Source: Flavobacteriaceae bacterium
GTDB lineage: Bacteria > Bacteroidota > Bacteroidia > Flavobacteriales > Weeksellaceae
DNA: 64,000 nucleotides
Assembly (NCBI GenBank): GCA_004359435.1
Contig: PTET01000001.1
Coordinates: forward strand, 896,121-960,120
Reading direction: 5' to 3'
Part shown: one piece after another, positions 19,145 through 27,775 of the stretch
Numbering within the stretch: the stretch's first letter is position 1
How the letters are laid out: the number at the start of each line of letters is the position of its first letter
The notes under the pieces: model-generated
The model's database searches: none
Seen by the model: only the letters and a program-made list of their open reading frames with translations
What the model was told of the DNA's origin: nothing
Made by a program: the position numbers and the translations under genes

Positions 19145-19735
19145 TTATCGTTGCTGTTTCCCATCTTCTAGATTTAGAGTCGGGTTTTTGGCTTCTAAAT
19201 TTTTATCTAATTTGTCGTACACAAGGCCGGTACAGAGGCACATTTTTCTTTGGTTTTCAGTTAGAATTTCAAAGTTTTTGCAGCTTTTGCATCCATTCCA
19301 AAAATCGTCCGAGGTGGTTAGTTCAGAAAAAGTAACCGGTCTGTATCCCAGCTCTGTATTCATACGCATCACCGCCAAAGAAGTTGTAATGGAGAAAACT
19401 TTAGAGTTGGGATATTTGCTTCGGGTTAAATCAAAAACCGCCAGCTTTACTTTTTTTCCGAGTCCACCCGAGCGGATGTCAGGGCGAATGATCAGTCCAG
19501 AATTCACTACAAATTTTTGGTCATCAAAAGTTTCGATGTACACAAAACCTGCAAGATCACCATTTTCATCAAAAGCAATGATGGCGTCTTCTTTTTCCAT
19601 TTTTTTCTTGAGGTATTCTGCGGATCGGTTGGCAATACCCGTACCTCTTTGCTTTGCAGATTCTCTATACCAATCTACCAATTGGTCTGCATACTTTGCA
19701 TCGAAGGCCTTGGCCATTCTAACCTCTGTCATCAT
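19145..19735 (-). CDS. GNAT N-acetyltransferase, candidate N-acylglutamate synthase
   Basis: A 196-residue GNAT-fold protein. The acyl-CoA binding turn is RSGGLGKKVK at about residues 88-97. Near the C-terminus a cysteine set, GCKSCKNFEIL...CLCTGL, may bind a metal. Proteins of this type sit next to argG in many Flavobacteriia, and the window has no classical argA or argJ. It is therefore a good candidate for the first acylation of glutamate, with acetyl or succinyl as the acyl group. That role is inference from position. Start is either of two adjacent ATG codons (19735 or 19732). Confidence 0.75.
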   Translation of the reverse strand: MMTEVRMAKAFDAKYADQLVDWYRESAKQRGTGIANRSAEYLKKKMEKEDAIIAFDENGDLAGFVYIETFDDQKFVVNSGLIIRPDIRSGGLGKKVKLAVFDLTRSKYPNSKVFSITTSLAVMRMNTELGYRPVTFSELTTSDDFWNGCKSCKNFEILTENQRKMCLCTGLVYDKLDKNLEAKNPTLNLEDGKQQR

Positions 19736-20051
19736 GAAGCAGAATTCAGTGAAGATTCAAAACTCATCCAAATGACGTTTTTTAGGTATTTTTTAGGCGT
19801 AAAGGCAAAAAAAATGGGCGTTTTGTTCATTCTGTTTGGCCATTTTGGCCACTTTAAAATCTCTCACAAAATTAATTATTTTTAGAGCTCTCGCAAGACA
19901 AATTATAATTAATCTGATTCGGTTTTTGGTTTTGGCTTTTCTTGAGTTCTTTTTCTAAGCGTTAGTCCCTTTGATTTTTTTATATACTGAATAAAGTTCT
20001 TCGGTAAAAGCCAAAGTTTTAAACTATTTTTGACCTAAATAAATATTGATC
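19736..20051. other. Intergenic region between divergent GNAT/argG and dedA/argB units
   Basis: These 316 bp carry no convincing ORF or RNA gene. They separate the two halves of the arginine cluster and must contain divergent promoters. A -7 box is seen near the right end. A short repeated motif, TTTGGCCA(T/C)TT, occurs twice near 19838-19856, possibly an operator half-site. No known arginine-repressor box was recognised. Confidence 0.5.
20025..20032 (+). promoter_or_regulatory. -7 promoter box for dedA-argB-argE
   Basis: TATTTTTG fits TAnnTTTG and lies 19 bp upstream of the dedA ATG. No clear TTG -33 element is visible at 17-23 bp spacing. Confidence 0.5.
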
Positions 20052-20690
20052 ATGGAACTCATTGATTTTATCCTTCATGTAGACAAACACCTAGAGACTT
20101 TTATTCAGAATTATAACACTGGGGTTTATGTGCTGCTTTTTTTAATTGTGTTTGTAGAAACGGGACTGGTTGTAATGCCATTTTTGCCAGGAGATTCTTT
20201 ACTTTTTGCCGTTGGAATGCTAGCGGCCAAGGGTTTTTTGAGCATTGAGTTAAGCATAGGACTGATGTTTTTGGCCGCTTTTTTAGGCGACAACTGCAAT
20301 TATTTCATGGGGAAATATTTTGGAGAAAAAATTGTCAATTTCAAATTGTTTGGCAAAACTTTGGTCAAACAAGCGTACATAGACAAAACCCAAGCTTATT
20401 ACGATCAAAATGGAGCGCAAACAGTTATTATCGCAAGATTTATTCCCATTGTTAGAACCTTTGCTCCTTTTGTTGCTGGGGTTGGAAAGATGCCCTATTT
20501 CAAATTTCTAAAATTTAGTTTGATTGGTGCTGTTCTTTGGGTGGTTGGAATTTCATTGGCTGGATATTTTCTGGGAAGCATTCCAATTGTGAAAGAAAAT
20601 TTCGAAAAAGTAGTCATCGGCATTGTGCTGATTTCGGTTCTGCCTATTGTCTATAAACTTTTTACCCAAAAAGAAGAAACAAAAGCCTAA
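20052..20690 (+). CDS. DedA-family membrane protein
   Basis: A 212-residue inner-membrane protein of the DedA/SNARE-associated (VTT) family, linked to lipid-carrier recycling and membrane-potential maintenance. It shows the family pattern VETGLVVMPFLPGDSLLF, then GDNCNYFMGKYFG, then ARFIPIVRTFAPFVAGVGKM, with several hydrophobic helices. The ATG at 20052 is preferred over a TTG at 20046. It precedes argB by 4 bp and is clearly in the same transcript. The reason for that pairing is unknown. Confidence 0.92.
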   Translation: MELIDFILHVDKHLETFIQNYNTGVYVLLFLIVFVETGLVVMPFLPGDSLLFAVGMLAAKGFLSIELSIGLMFLAAFLGDNCNYFMGKYFGEKIVNFKLFGKTLVKQAYIDKTQAYYDQNGAQTVIIARFIPIVRTFAPFVAGVGKMPYFKFLKFSLIGAVLWVVGISLAGYFLGSIPIVKENFEKVVIGIVLISVLPIVYKLFTQKEETKA

Positions 20691-20694
20691 ACAC

Positions 20695-21471
20695 ATGAAA
20701 CCAACTTTGCATGTTTTTAAAATAGGTGGTGGAATTTTAGATGACCCAAAAGAGCTAGATCTGTTTTTAAAAGACTTCTCAAATTTTGCCTCGCCCAAAA
20801 TATTGATCCATGGAGGAGGAAAAGGTGCCAATAAACAGTTAGAGGCGCTTGGAATTAAGCCTTTAATGGTAGAGGGAAGACGAATTACAGACAAAAACAC
20901 CCTAGAGATTGTAACCCAGATATATGCGGGAGGGCTTAACAAACTTTTGGTGGCAAAATTGCAAAGCCTAGAAACGGATGCTCTTGGACTCAGTGGAGCA
21001 GATGCCAATGTAATTCTCTGCGAAAAACGTTCGCCAGAGCCAATTGATTATGGTTTTGTAGGGGATGTTCAAAGCATTAACAAACAAAGAATTCATCAGT
21101 TTTTGCAAATGCAACTAACACCTGTTTTTTGCGCCATTACCCACGACAAAAAAGGCCAACTGCTCAACACCAATGCCGATACTGTTGCCTCTAGAATTGC
21201 CCTTGCCATGGCAGATTTGTATCAGGTAGAGCTACATTTTTGTTTCGATCAAAACGGAGTTCTATTGGATATTAACGACCCAAGTTCTGTGGTAGAGAAA
21301 ATTACCCCTGATATATATCAATCACTCAAAGAATCAGGACAAGTTTTCAAAGGTATGATCCCAAAATTAGACAATGCTTTTGAGGTGATTTCCGGTGGTG
21401 TAGAAATGGTAATTTTAGAGCACTCCAAAAACATCAACAGTCCTATTAAAACCCGAATATGTCTGAAGTAA
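20695..21471 (+). CDS. argB: Acetylglutamate kinase (or N-acylglutamate kinase)
   Basis: ArgB phosphorylates N-acylglutamate, the second step of arginine synthesis. The 258-residue amino-acid-kinase fold begins KIGGGILDD and shows ILIHGGGKGAN and LNTNADTVASRIALAMA. The start at 20695 (MKPTLHV) follows the dedA stop by 4 bp. The frame extends further upstream into dedA, but that part does not resemble ArgB. Some Bacteroidota use N-succinyl intermediates, so the acyl group is uncertain. The argE start overlaps its end by 13 bp. Confidence 0.93.
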   Translation: MKPTLHVFKIGGGILDDPKELDLFLKDFSNFASPKILIHGGGKGANKQLEALGIKPLMVEGRRITDKNTLEIVTQIYAGGLNKLLVAKLQSLETDALGLSGADANVILCEKRSPEPIDYGFVGDVQSINKQRIHQFLQMQLTPVFCAITHDKKGQLLNTNADTVASRIALAMADLYQVELHFCFDQNGVLLDINDPSSVVEKITPDIYQSLKESGQVFKGMIPKLDNAFEVISGGVEMVILEHSKNINSPIKTRICLK

Positions 21472-22301
21472 ATCCCAATTTTTCTCTGGAGTCTTTACAA
21501 GAGGCTGCCATAGAACTGCTTGTTTCCCTTATCAAAACGCCTTCCTTTTCTGGAGAAGAAGATAAAACCGCCAGTTTGATTGAAGATTTTTTAAAGGGAT
21601 ATGGCATAGCGTCTTTTAGAGAAAACAACAATGTTTGGGCTTTTTCACCCAAAAACAAAAAAGGGCAAAAAACCATTTTGCTCAACTCTCATCACGACAC
21701 AGTGAAGTCTGGTGTTTCTTGGACCAAAGATCCTTTTGGCGCTCAAAGAGAAGGAGATAAACTTTTCGGGTTAGGCAGCAACGATGCTGGCGCTTCGGCG
21801 GTGAGTTTACTGGCGAGCTTTGTGTACCTTTCTGGTCAAGATTTGCCTTATAATTTGTGCGTGGCCATCACGGGCGAAGAAGAAAATTCTGGAAAAAACA
21901 ATGTAGGAAGCATTCTTGATAAACTCGGAAAAATAGATCTTGGCATTGTGGGAGAACCTACTATTGTGGTAGATGTTCGGGTAAATGAAAATTATACCAA
22001 CCAACAGGTGGTTGAGCAAATCCAAAACAAAGTTGATTTAGAAGTTGTGCCAAGAAGTTTAAGGCTAAATTCTTCTAGAATCAATCCTTCTCATCCCATT
22101 GTTATAAAAGCCCAAGAAATGGGTTGCAAGCTGTACGGATCTCCCACGCTTTCCGATCAATCGGTGATGCCTTTTGATACGGTGAAAATTGGCCCGGGTG
22201 ATAGCGCCAGATCCCATACCCCAGACGAGTATATTTATCTGGAAGAAATCAAACAAGGAATCCAAAAATACATTGAGCTTCTTGGCGATTTTTCGTTTTG
22301 A
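21459..22301 (+). CDS. argE: ArgE-type deacylase with large in-frame internal deletion
   Basis: This M20-family metallo-hydrolase would remove the acyl group from N-acylornithine or N-acylcitrulline. The metal-site segments are present: NSHHDTVK, GSNDAGAS, TGEEENSG and, near the end, SARSHTPDEY. At about 21960-21966 the sequence passes from GEPT straight into IVVDVRVNE. Relatives have about 75 residues between these points, forming the lid/dimerisation domain. The protein has 280 residues instead of about 355. The reading frame survives, but the enzyme lacks a whole subdomain and is probably inactive. It overlaps argB by 13 bp. Confidence 0.9.
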   Translation: MSEVNPNFSLESLQEAAIELLVSLIKTPSFSGEEDKTASLIEDFLKGYGIASFRENNNVWAFSPKNKKGQKTILLNSHHDTVKSGVSWTKDPFGAQREGDKLFGLGSNDAGASAVSLLASFVYLSGQDLPYNLCVAITGEEENSGKNNVGSILDKLGKIDLGIVGEPTIVVDVRVNENYTNQQVVEQIQNKVDLEVVPRSLRLNSSRINPSHPIVIKAQEMGCKLYGSPTLSDQSVMPFDTVKIGPGDSARSHTPDEYIYLEEIKQGIQKYIELLGDFSF

Positions 22302-22397
22302 AATTCGCCCAATTTATACAACAGATCTAAATTTGAAAAACCAATTTAGTTCATTCGATTCTCTTTTATCAAAGTCGCTGATATAAACAAAATAGCG

Positions 22398-22405
22398 TAC
22401 CTTTG
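22398..22405 (+). promoter_or_regulatory. -7 promoter box for argH
   Basis: TACCTTTG fits TAnnTTTG and lies 22 bp upstream of the argH ATG. The -33 half is not clear. Confidence 0.5.
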
Positions 22406-22427
22406 TCATTTAAATTCTAGTTGAAAA

Positions 22428-23732
22428 ATGAAACTTTGGGAAAAAGGTTACTCCGTTAATCAAAAAATAGAGAAATTCACCATTGGTAAAGACCGAATTT
22501 TGGACATGTATTTGGCCAAACACGATGTTTTGGGCAACATGGCACAAACCAAAATGCTCGCCAAAGTAGGCATTATTTCCAAAGAAGAAGAAACAGATCT
22601 TTTAAAGGGACTAGAAGAGCTACTTGAACAAATTAAAGCGGGTACTTTCGAAATTGAAGATCATTTTGAAGATGTACATTCTAAAATTGAGGTTTACCTT
22701 ACCCAAAAGTATGGCGAAGCAGGAAAGAAAATTCATACCGCTAGAAGCCGAAATGACCAAGTGCTTACCGCTATTCAGCTTTTCTTTAAAGAATACATTG
22801 TAGAACTTGCCGCTCAAACCAAAGCCTTAATGGACGTTTTGATGCAAAAAGCAGACCAGCACAAGGCAGTTTTACTTCCCGGATATACGCATTTTCAGGC
22901 GGCCATGCCTTCTAGTTTTGGGCTTTGGTTTTCTGCTTATGCAGAACATTTGCTGTTGGATTTGCAGTTTCTGCAAGGTGCTTTTCATATTGCGGATCAA
23001 AACCCATTGGGTTCGGCCGCAGGATTCGGGAGTTCTTTTCCAATTGATAGAGAGTTTACTACCAAAGAAATGGGCTTTTCAAATGTTTTGGTTAGTTCTG
23101 TGAGCGCCCAAATGCTTCGAGGAAAGACCGAAAAATCCCTTGCTTTTGCCATGGCTCAAATTGCCGGAACCATTTCTAAAATGGCCAGTGATTTGGTGAT
23201 GTACAACAGCCAAGAAATGGGGTTTGTGAAGTTACCCAAAGAACTAACCACAGGTTCTAGCATTATGCCCCACAAAAAAAATCCTGATGTATTTGAGCTT
23301 ACAAGAGCGCATTGCAACTTAATTCAAGGGGTTCCATCTACCCTTGTTATCGCTACAAACAATCTACCTAGTGGATACCACAGAGATTTTCAGGTTTTAA
23401 AAGAAATTCTTTTCGAACCCATGACCAGTCTTTTAGATATTTTAAGCATCAATGTATTTGCCATCGAAAATATGCAGATTAATTCTGGCTACATGGACAA
23501 TCCCAAGTACGATGCTATTTTTACCGTAGAGAACATCAATGAACTCATCAAATCGGGTGTGCCATTTAGAGATGCCTACAAAAAGGTGGGTGAATCTTGG
23601 GAAAACGGAACATACAAACCCCAAAAGGATTTTAGAACCACCCACCTGGGAAGCATCCATAACCCTGGCATTGAAACCCTTACCAAAAAAATAGAAGATT
23701 TTGTAGGTTCTTCAGTTCTTTTTGCTGGATAA
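22428..23732 (+). CDS. argH: Argininosuccinate lyase
   Basis: ArgH splits argininosuccinate into arginine and fumarate, the last step of the pathway. The 434-residue protein has the substrate segment HTARSRNDQVLTA, the FPGY-like LPGYTHFQAAMP, and the superfamily signature GSSIMPHKKNPD. Length is complete. It lies 126 bp after argE with its own likely promoter, so it may be transcribed from two sites. Confidence 0.97.
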   Translation: MKLWEKGYSVNQKIEKFTIGKDRILDMYLAKHDVLGNMAQTKMLAKVGIISKEEETDLLKGLEELLEQIKAGTFEIEDHFEDVHSKIEVYLTQKYGEAGKKIHTARSRNDQVLTAIQLFFKEYIVELAAQTKALMDVLMQKADQHKAVLLPGYTHFQAAMPSSFGLWFSAYAEHLLLDLQFLQGAFHIADQNPLGSAAGFGSSFPIDREFTTKEMGFSNVLVSSVSAQMLRGKTEKSLAFAMAQIAGTISKMASDLVMYNSQEMGFVKLPKELTTGSSIMPHKKNPDVFELTRAHCNLIQGVPSTLVIATNNLPSGYHRDFQVLKEILFEPMTSLLDILSINVFAIENMQINSGYMDNPKYDAIFTVENINELIKSGVPFRDAYKKVGESWENGTYKPQKDFRTTHLGSIHNPGIETLTKKIEDFVGSSVLFAG

Positions 23733-23794
23733 CAAGATTTTCTTTCTTTGATTTGTTGTATTTTCAGGGTCCAAATAAAAACTAGAAACAAAGA

Positions 23795-24523
23795 ATGAAT
23801 CCAAATCCAAAAATCACCATCATTGGAGCCGGCCTTGTCGGTTGTTATCTAGCGGGAAGGCTTATTCAAGGCGGGTCTAAAGTATGTCTTGTCGGAAGAG
23901 AACGCATCCAAAAAGACATACAAAAAAACGGTTTAACCTTAAGTACGTTGGCGGGTGAAAAACTCAGTCTTCCTAGTGAAAAAGTCGACTATAGAACCGA
24001 TTATAGCTCTATTTCAGAATCTCAGTATGTTATTATACTTGTAAAATCTGTTCAAACCAAAGAAGTTGCCCAGAGCATCAAACCCCTGCTTTCAAAAGAT
24101 GCGGTGGTTGTTACCCTTCAAAATGGGATATCCAATAAAGGAATTTTACAAGAAATTTTGCCTTTACATACCGTTATCAGTGGACTGGTGGTCTTTAATT
24201 GTATCGAAAAATCACCCGCGAATTTCCACAAATCCACCGAAGGATATTTTAGTTTGCAAGAAGATTCAAGCGGATTAGAAAAACCAATTGTAGAAGCAAT
24301 AAACCGTGGGGGAGAAGAAGCCAAAGTTCATAGGGACGAAAAAAGTGTAGTTTGGGGAAAATTGAATTTTTTAAATGGTGAAATTATTGCCCTTGGAAAG
24401 AAACACAACCTTCCAACACCTGTGAATCAAAAAATATTAGATCTGGTAAAAATGGCTGAAGAAAATGGCCAAGGTTCTCCCAAATACACAGGTAAAGAAC
24501 TTTGTTCCAAGCTTGGAATCTAA
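23795..24523 (+). CDS. Ketopantoate reductase-like protein with internal deletion
   Basis: The N-terminus is a Rossmann domain (ITIIGAGLVGCYLAGRL), with LVKSVQT and TLQNGISN typical of 2-dehydropantoate 2-reductases (ApbA/PanE family). After VVWGKL the sequence jumps at about 24360-24370 to NFLNGEIIALGKKHNLPTPVN, which is the end of the C-terminal helical domain. About 70-90 residues that normally lie between are missing, giving 242 residues instead of about 310-320. The frame is kept. A role in pantothenate synthesis is possible, but other family members act on different keto acids. The gene ends at a bidirectional terminator. Confidence 0.82.
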   Translation: MNPNPKITIIGAGLVGCYLAGRLIQGGSKVCLVGRERIQKDIQKNGLTLSTLAGEKLSLPSEKVDYRTDYSSISESQYVIILVKSVQTKEVAQSIKPLLSKDAVVVTLQNGISNKGILQEILPLHTVISGLVVFNCIEKSPANFHKSTEGYFSLQEDSSGLEKPIVEAINRGGEEAKVHRDEKSVVWGKLNFLNGEIIALGKKHNLPTPVNQKILDLVKMAEENGQGSPKYTGKELCSKLGI

Positions 24524-24546
24524 AACTTTCAGCTTAAAAAATAAAA

Positions 24547-24568
24547 AAAGGAGCCAATAAGCTCCTTT
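24547..24568. terminator. Bidirectional terminator
   Basis: The stem AAAGGAGC / GCTCCTTT with loop CAATAA is flanked by A and T runs. It lies between the converging panE-like and uppP genes. Confidence 0.85.
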
Positions 24569-24590
24569 TTTTGTGTTGTATCTGCGTAGT

Positions 24591-25379
24591 TTAAGAAACG
24601 AATTTTAGGTAGATTAAAAAAACAACCCCGAGGATGATTCTATACCATCCAAAAAGTTTGAATCCTTTTTCTTTTAAAAAGCCAATGAAAAATTTGATAG
24701 CCAAAATAGCCACCACAAAGGCTACCGCATTTCCTATGGCTAGAAGACCTAGTTCTTCACCACTGAAAAAACCATGGGTTTTTACATATTTTAAAGTTTT
24801 GTATCCAGTGGCGGCCATCATGGTGGGTACAGCCAAAAGAAATGAAAATTCGGCAGCGGCTTCACGAGAAATTTTTTGGCTCATTCCGCCCACAATGGTC
24901 GCTGCACTTCTGCTGATTCCTGGGAAAATAATGGCCAAACATTGGAATAATCCTACTTTAAGAGCCAAGGGATAGTCTATGTCTTCTTCTTTGTGTGTGA
25001 TAGGGTTTTTGAACCACTGGTCTACAAACAAAAGGATAATTCCCCCTACAATTAGCATTGCGGCAATGAAAGTTGGATTTTCTAAATTTTCATCAATCAT
25101 GTCATTGAGCAAAAATCCTAAAACAAGAGATGGAAAGATAGCCAAAAGTAGTTTTAGGTAAAATTTGGGGTTCTTAAAGTTGATGAATTTCCCTAGGTAC
25201 AGTACTATGACCGAAAGTATCGCACCCAGTTGAATGCATACCTCAAAGTATTTGGTAAAATCGTCTCCTTCAATTTTCATCACCGATGAAGCGAGTATCA
25301 TGTGTCCGGTAGAGGAAATGGGTAAGAATTCTGTGAGGCCTTCTATAATGGCTAAAATTATGGCTTGAATACTTGTCAT
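24591..25379 (-). CDS. uppP: Undecaprenyl-diphosphatase
   Basis: UppP (BacA) dephosphorylates undecaprenyl diphosphate to recycle the carrier lipid for wall and polysaccharide synthesis. The 262-residue membrane protein has the two catalytic segments EGLTEFLPISSTGHM near the start and FPGISRSAATI in the middle, with seven or eight hydrophobic helices. It is 16 bp downstream of glnS and probably cotranscribed with it. Confidence 0.96.
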   Translation of the reverse strand: MTSIQAIILAIIEGLTEFLPISSTGHMILASSVMKIEGDDFTKYFEVCIQLGAILSVIVLYLGKFINFKNPKFYLKLLLAIFPSLVLGFLLNDMIDENLENPTFIAAMLIVGGIILLFVDQWFKNPITHKEEDIDYPLALKVGLFQCLAIIFPGISRSAATIVGGMSQKISREAAAEFSFLLAVPTMMAATGYKTLKYVKTHGFFSGEELGLLAIGNAVAFVVAILAIKFFIGFLKEKGFKLFGWYRIILGVVFLIYLKFVS

Positions 25380-25395
25380 GGGGGAGGTTTAATTT

Positions 25396-27051
25396 TTAGT
25401 CTTTTTTCCAAGAGTCTTTCAGTCCGACCGTTTTGTTAAATACAAGCTTGTCTTTTTGGCTGTCTTTGTCTACACAGAAATATCCTAGTCTTTGAAACTG
25501 GAAAGAATCACCCATTTTGGCCTGGGCCAAAAAAGGTTCTGCAAAACCTTCGGTTTCTTTAAACGAATCTTCGTTGAGATGAGTCAAAAAATCTACTTCT
25601 TTGTCTGCATCTGGAGAAGGATGAGTAAACAGTCTGTCGTAGATTCTCACCTTGCAAGAAACTGCCTGTTTCACACTTACCCAGTGCAGAGTTCCTTTTA
25701 CTTTGCGTTTGCTTTCTAGGCTTCCAGAACCACTTTTACTTAAGGGGTCGAAAGAGCAAAAAACCGTTATAATTTCTCCTTTTTCATTTTTTTCTACTCT
25801 TGTTGCCTTAATGATGTACGCTCCTTTGAGTCGTACTTCTTGACCTAGAGTGAGTCTGAAAAACTTCCCAGAGGCTTCCTCCATAAAATCTTCTCTTTCG
25901 ATATAGATTTCTCTTGAGAAAGGAATTTCTCGGGTTCCAGATGCTGGATCTTCTGGATTGTTTTCGGTTTGAATGAATTCGGTTTGGTCTTCGGGGTAAT
26001 TTTCAATGATTAGTTTGATAGGGTCTACCACGCACATCACCCTTTGGGCGGTTTTGTTTAATTCATCTCTTAAGGTAAATTCAAGCAGTGAAACATCAAT
26101 GAGGTTGTCACGTTTTGAAATTCCTGCTCTTTGGCAAAACTCTCGAATGGATTGGGGCGTATAACCTCTTCTTCTGATTCCAGATATTGTAGGCATTCTT
26201 GGGTCGTCCCAGCCAGAAACATGGCCTTCTTCGACCAATTTTTGCAATTTTCTTTTGCTGGTAACGGTATAACTGAGATTAAGTCTGGCAAATTCTCTTT
26301 GTTTGGGGCCAAGTTCTTCCTGGGGTTTTACCTGATTTAAATACCATTCATAAAGTGGACGGTGGTTTTCGAACTCAACGGTACAGAGAGAATGCGAGAT
26401 TTTCTCTAGGTAATCCGATTGTCCGTGTGTCCAATCGTAAATAGGGTAAATTTTCCACGTATCACCCGTTCTGTGGTGTGGTTTTTTTAAAACGCGATAC
26501 ATCACAGGGTCACGCATGTTCATGTTGGGAGAATTCATGTCTATTTTGGCCCTTAGTACCATGGCTCCTTCCTCAACTTCTCCGTTTTTCATCTTTTGGA
26601 AAAGCGCTAAACTTTCATCAGTAGGTCTGTTTCTATAAGGAGATTCAATTCCGGGTTCACCTGGATTTTTTCTTTGTTCTATGATGATACTTTGTTCTTG
26701 CTCATCTATATAGGCGGCTCCATTTTTGATCATCTCTACCGCCCAGTTGTAAAGCGTTTGAAAGTAATCAGAGGCATATTTTTCTTCTGCCCAAGAAAAT
26801 CCAAGCCACTTGATGTCTTCTTTGATGGCGTCAACAAAAGCCTGTTCTTCTTTCTCTGGATTGGTGTCGTCAAATCGTAAATTAACAGGTGCCTGATATT
26901 TTTCACCCAAACCAAAGTTGAGACAAATCGCCTTGGCATGGCCAATATGAAGATGTCCATTGGGCTCTGGTGGAAATCGAAAGCGTAGGGATTTTCTATC
27001 AAGACCTTTGGCCAAATCGCCATCAATGATTTGCTCGATAAAATTGGCCAT
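25396..27051 (-). CDS. glnS: Glutaminyl-tRNA synthetase
   Basis: GlnRS charges tRNA(Gln) with glutamine. The 551-residue protein has the class I HIGH motif in PPEPNGHLHIGHAKAI, the KMSKS-type VTSKRKL, and the two C-terminal anticodon beta-barrels. The length is normal from MANFIEQ. The open frame continues upstream for 19 codons to an ATG at 27108, but those codons read as the start of RimM. The native glnS start is therefore taken at 27051. The upstream DNA appears to have been joined to it by deletion, so translation as given could begin at the rimM ATG. Confidence 0.95.
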   Translation of the reverse strand: MANFIEQIIDGDLAKGLDRKSLRFRFPPEPNGHLHIGHAKAICLNFGLGEKYQAPVNLRFDDTNPEKEEQAFVDAIKEDIKWLGFSWAEEKYASDYFQTLYNWAVEMIKNGAAYIDEQEQSIIIEQRKNPGEPGIESPYRNRPTDESLALFQKMKNGEVEEGAMVLRAKIDMNSPNMNMRDPVMYRVLKKPHHRTGDTWKIYPIYDWTHGQSDYLEKISHSLCTVEFENHRPLYEWYLNQVKPQEELGPKQREFARLNLSYTVTSKRKLQKLVEEGHVSGWDDPRMPTISGIRRRGYTPQSIREFCQRAGISKRDNLIDVSLLEFTLRDELNKTAQRVMCVVDPIKLIIENYPEDQTEFIQTENNPEDPASGTREIPFSREIYIEREDFMEEASGKFFRLTLGQEVRLKGAYIIKATRVEKNEKGEIITVFCSFDPLSKSGSGSLESKRKVKGTLHWVSVKQAVSCKVRIYDRLFTHPSPDADKEVDFLTHLNEDSFKETEGFAEPFLAQAKMGDSFQFQRLGYFCVDKDSQKDKLVFNKTVGLKDSWKKD

Positions 27052-27108
27052 GTATCCATGTTTTTTTAAAATGCGCCCAAGAGTAAAACAATCTTTTTTT
27101 TGTTTCAT
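27052..27108 (-). pseudogene. rimM: First 19 codons of rimM, fused in frame to glnS
   Basis: The codons MKQKKDCFTLGRILKKHGY match the N-terminus of the 16S rRNA processing factor RimM (pattern DCFxLGxIxKxHG). It sits 14 bp after rpsP, exactly where rimM is expected in bacterial rpsP-rimM operons. The remaining 150 or so codons are absent, and the reading passes directly into glnS. This is recognition from a short stretch supported by gene order. Confidence 0.65.
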
Positions 27109-27122
27109 GGGAGCAGGTGAGT

Positions 27123-27713
27123 TTACTCAGCAGCAGTTTCTTCTGATGCCTCTTCTGTTGCAGTTTCTTCAGAAGCGGCTTCTTGGCTTTCTTCAGCAGC
27201 TGGTTCAGCGTTTGCAGCAGCTTCCTCTGCTTCTTTAGCGGCAGCTTCTTCTGCTTCTTTTTGTGCTTTTAGTTCTGCAGCTAGTTTTTCTGCAGCGGCA
27301 GCTTTTTCAGCAGCAATTTTGGCTTGTTTGGCCTCTTCTTTCTTTTTGGCGGCTCCTGCAGCTTTTTCTTCGATGGCTTTGTTTTTGTCTTCTAGCCATT
27401 TCGCAAATCTTTTTTCTGCTTCTTCGGCATTGAAAGCTCCTTTGGCAACTCCATCTAAAAGGTGTTTTTTCATCAAAACTCCTTTGCTAGAAAGTAGTCT
27501 TTTGGCAGTGTCTGTAGGTTCTGCACCATTGTGTAGCCACTCTAAGGCTTTGTCAACATTCAGTTCGATGGTTGAAGGAGAGGTATTTGGGTTGTAGATT
27601 CCCAATTTCTCGATGAATTTACCATCTCTTCTTGCTCTTGCGTCTGCAACTACGATGTGGTAAAAGGCATGTGCTTTTCTTCCGTGTCTTTGTAGTCTAA
27701 TTCTTGCTGGCAT
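27123..27713 (-). CDS. rpsP: 30S ribosomal protein S16 with long charged C-terminal tail
   Basis: Residues 1-80 are S16 (PARIRLQRHGRKAHAFYHIVVADARARRDGKFIEKLG), an assembly protein of the small subunit. Residues from about 85 to 196 form a low-complexity tail rich in alanine, glutamate and lysine. Most bacterial S16 proteins have only 80-100 residues, but extended forms are known in Bacteroidota. The function of the tail is unknown. It heads a unit that would normally continue into rimM. Confidence 0.96.
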   Translation of the reverse strand: MPARIRLQRHGRKAHAFYHIVVADARARRDGKFIEKLGIYNPNTSPSTIELNVDKALEWLHNGAEPTDTAKRLLSSKGVLMKKHLLDGVAKGAFNAEEAEKRFAKWLEDKNKAIEEKAAGAAKKKEEAKQAKIAAEKAAAAEKLAAELKAQKEAEEAAAKEAEEAAANAEPAAEESQEAASEETATEEASEETAAE

Positions 27714-27767
27714 AATGTAAAGTTTTTAAGGAACTCGTCCTAGGTTAGTTTTAATTATATAAGTTTG

Positions 27768-27775
27768 CAAATGTA
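27768..27775 (-). promoter_or_regulatory. -7 promoter box for rpsP
   Basis: CAAATGTA reads TACATTTG on the minus strand, matching TAnnTTTG. It lies 54 bp upstream of the rpsP start. The rest of the 246-bp gap to the next gene shows no ORF. Confidence 0.5.

Noticed and set aside
27123-27597. Long antisense ORFs opposite rpsP and glnS
   Set aside because: They mirror the biased codons of the real genes and show no protein-family pattern or ribosome binding site.
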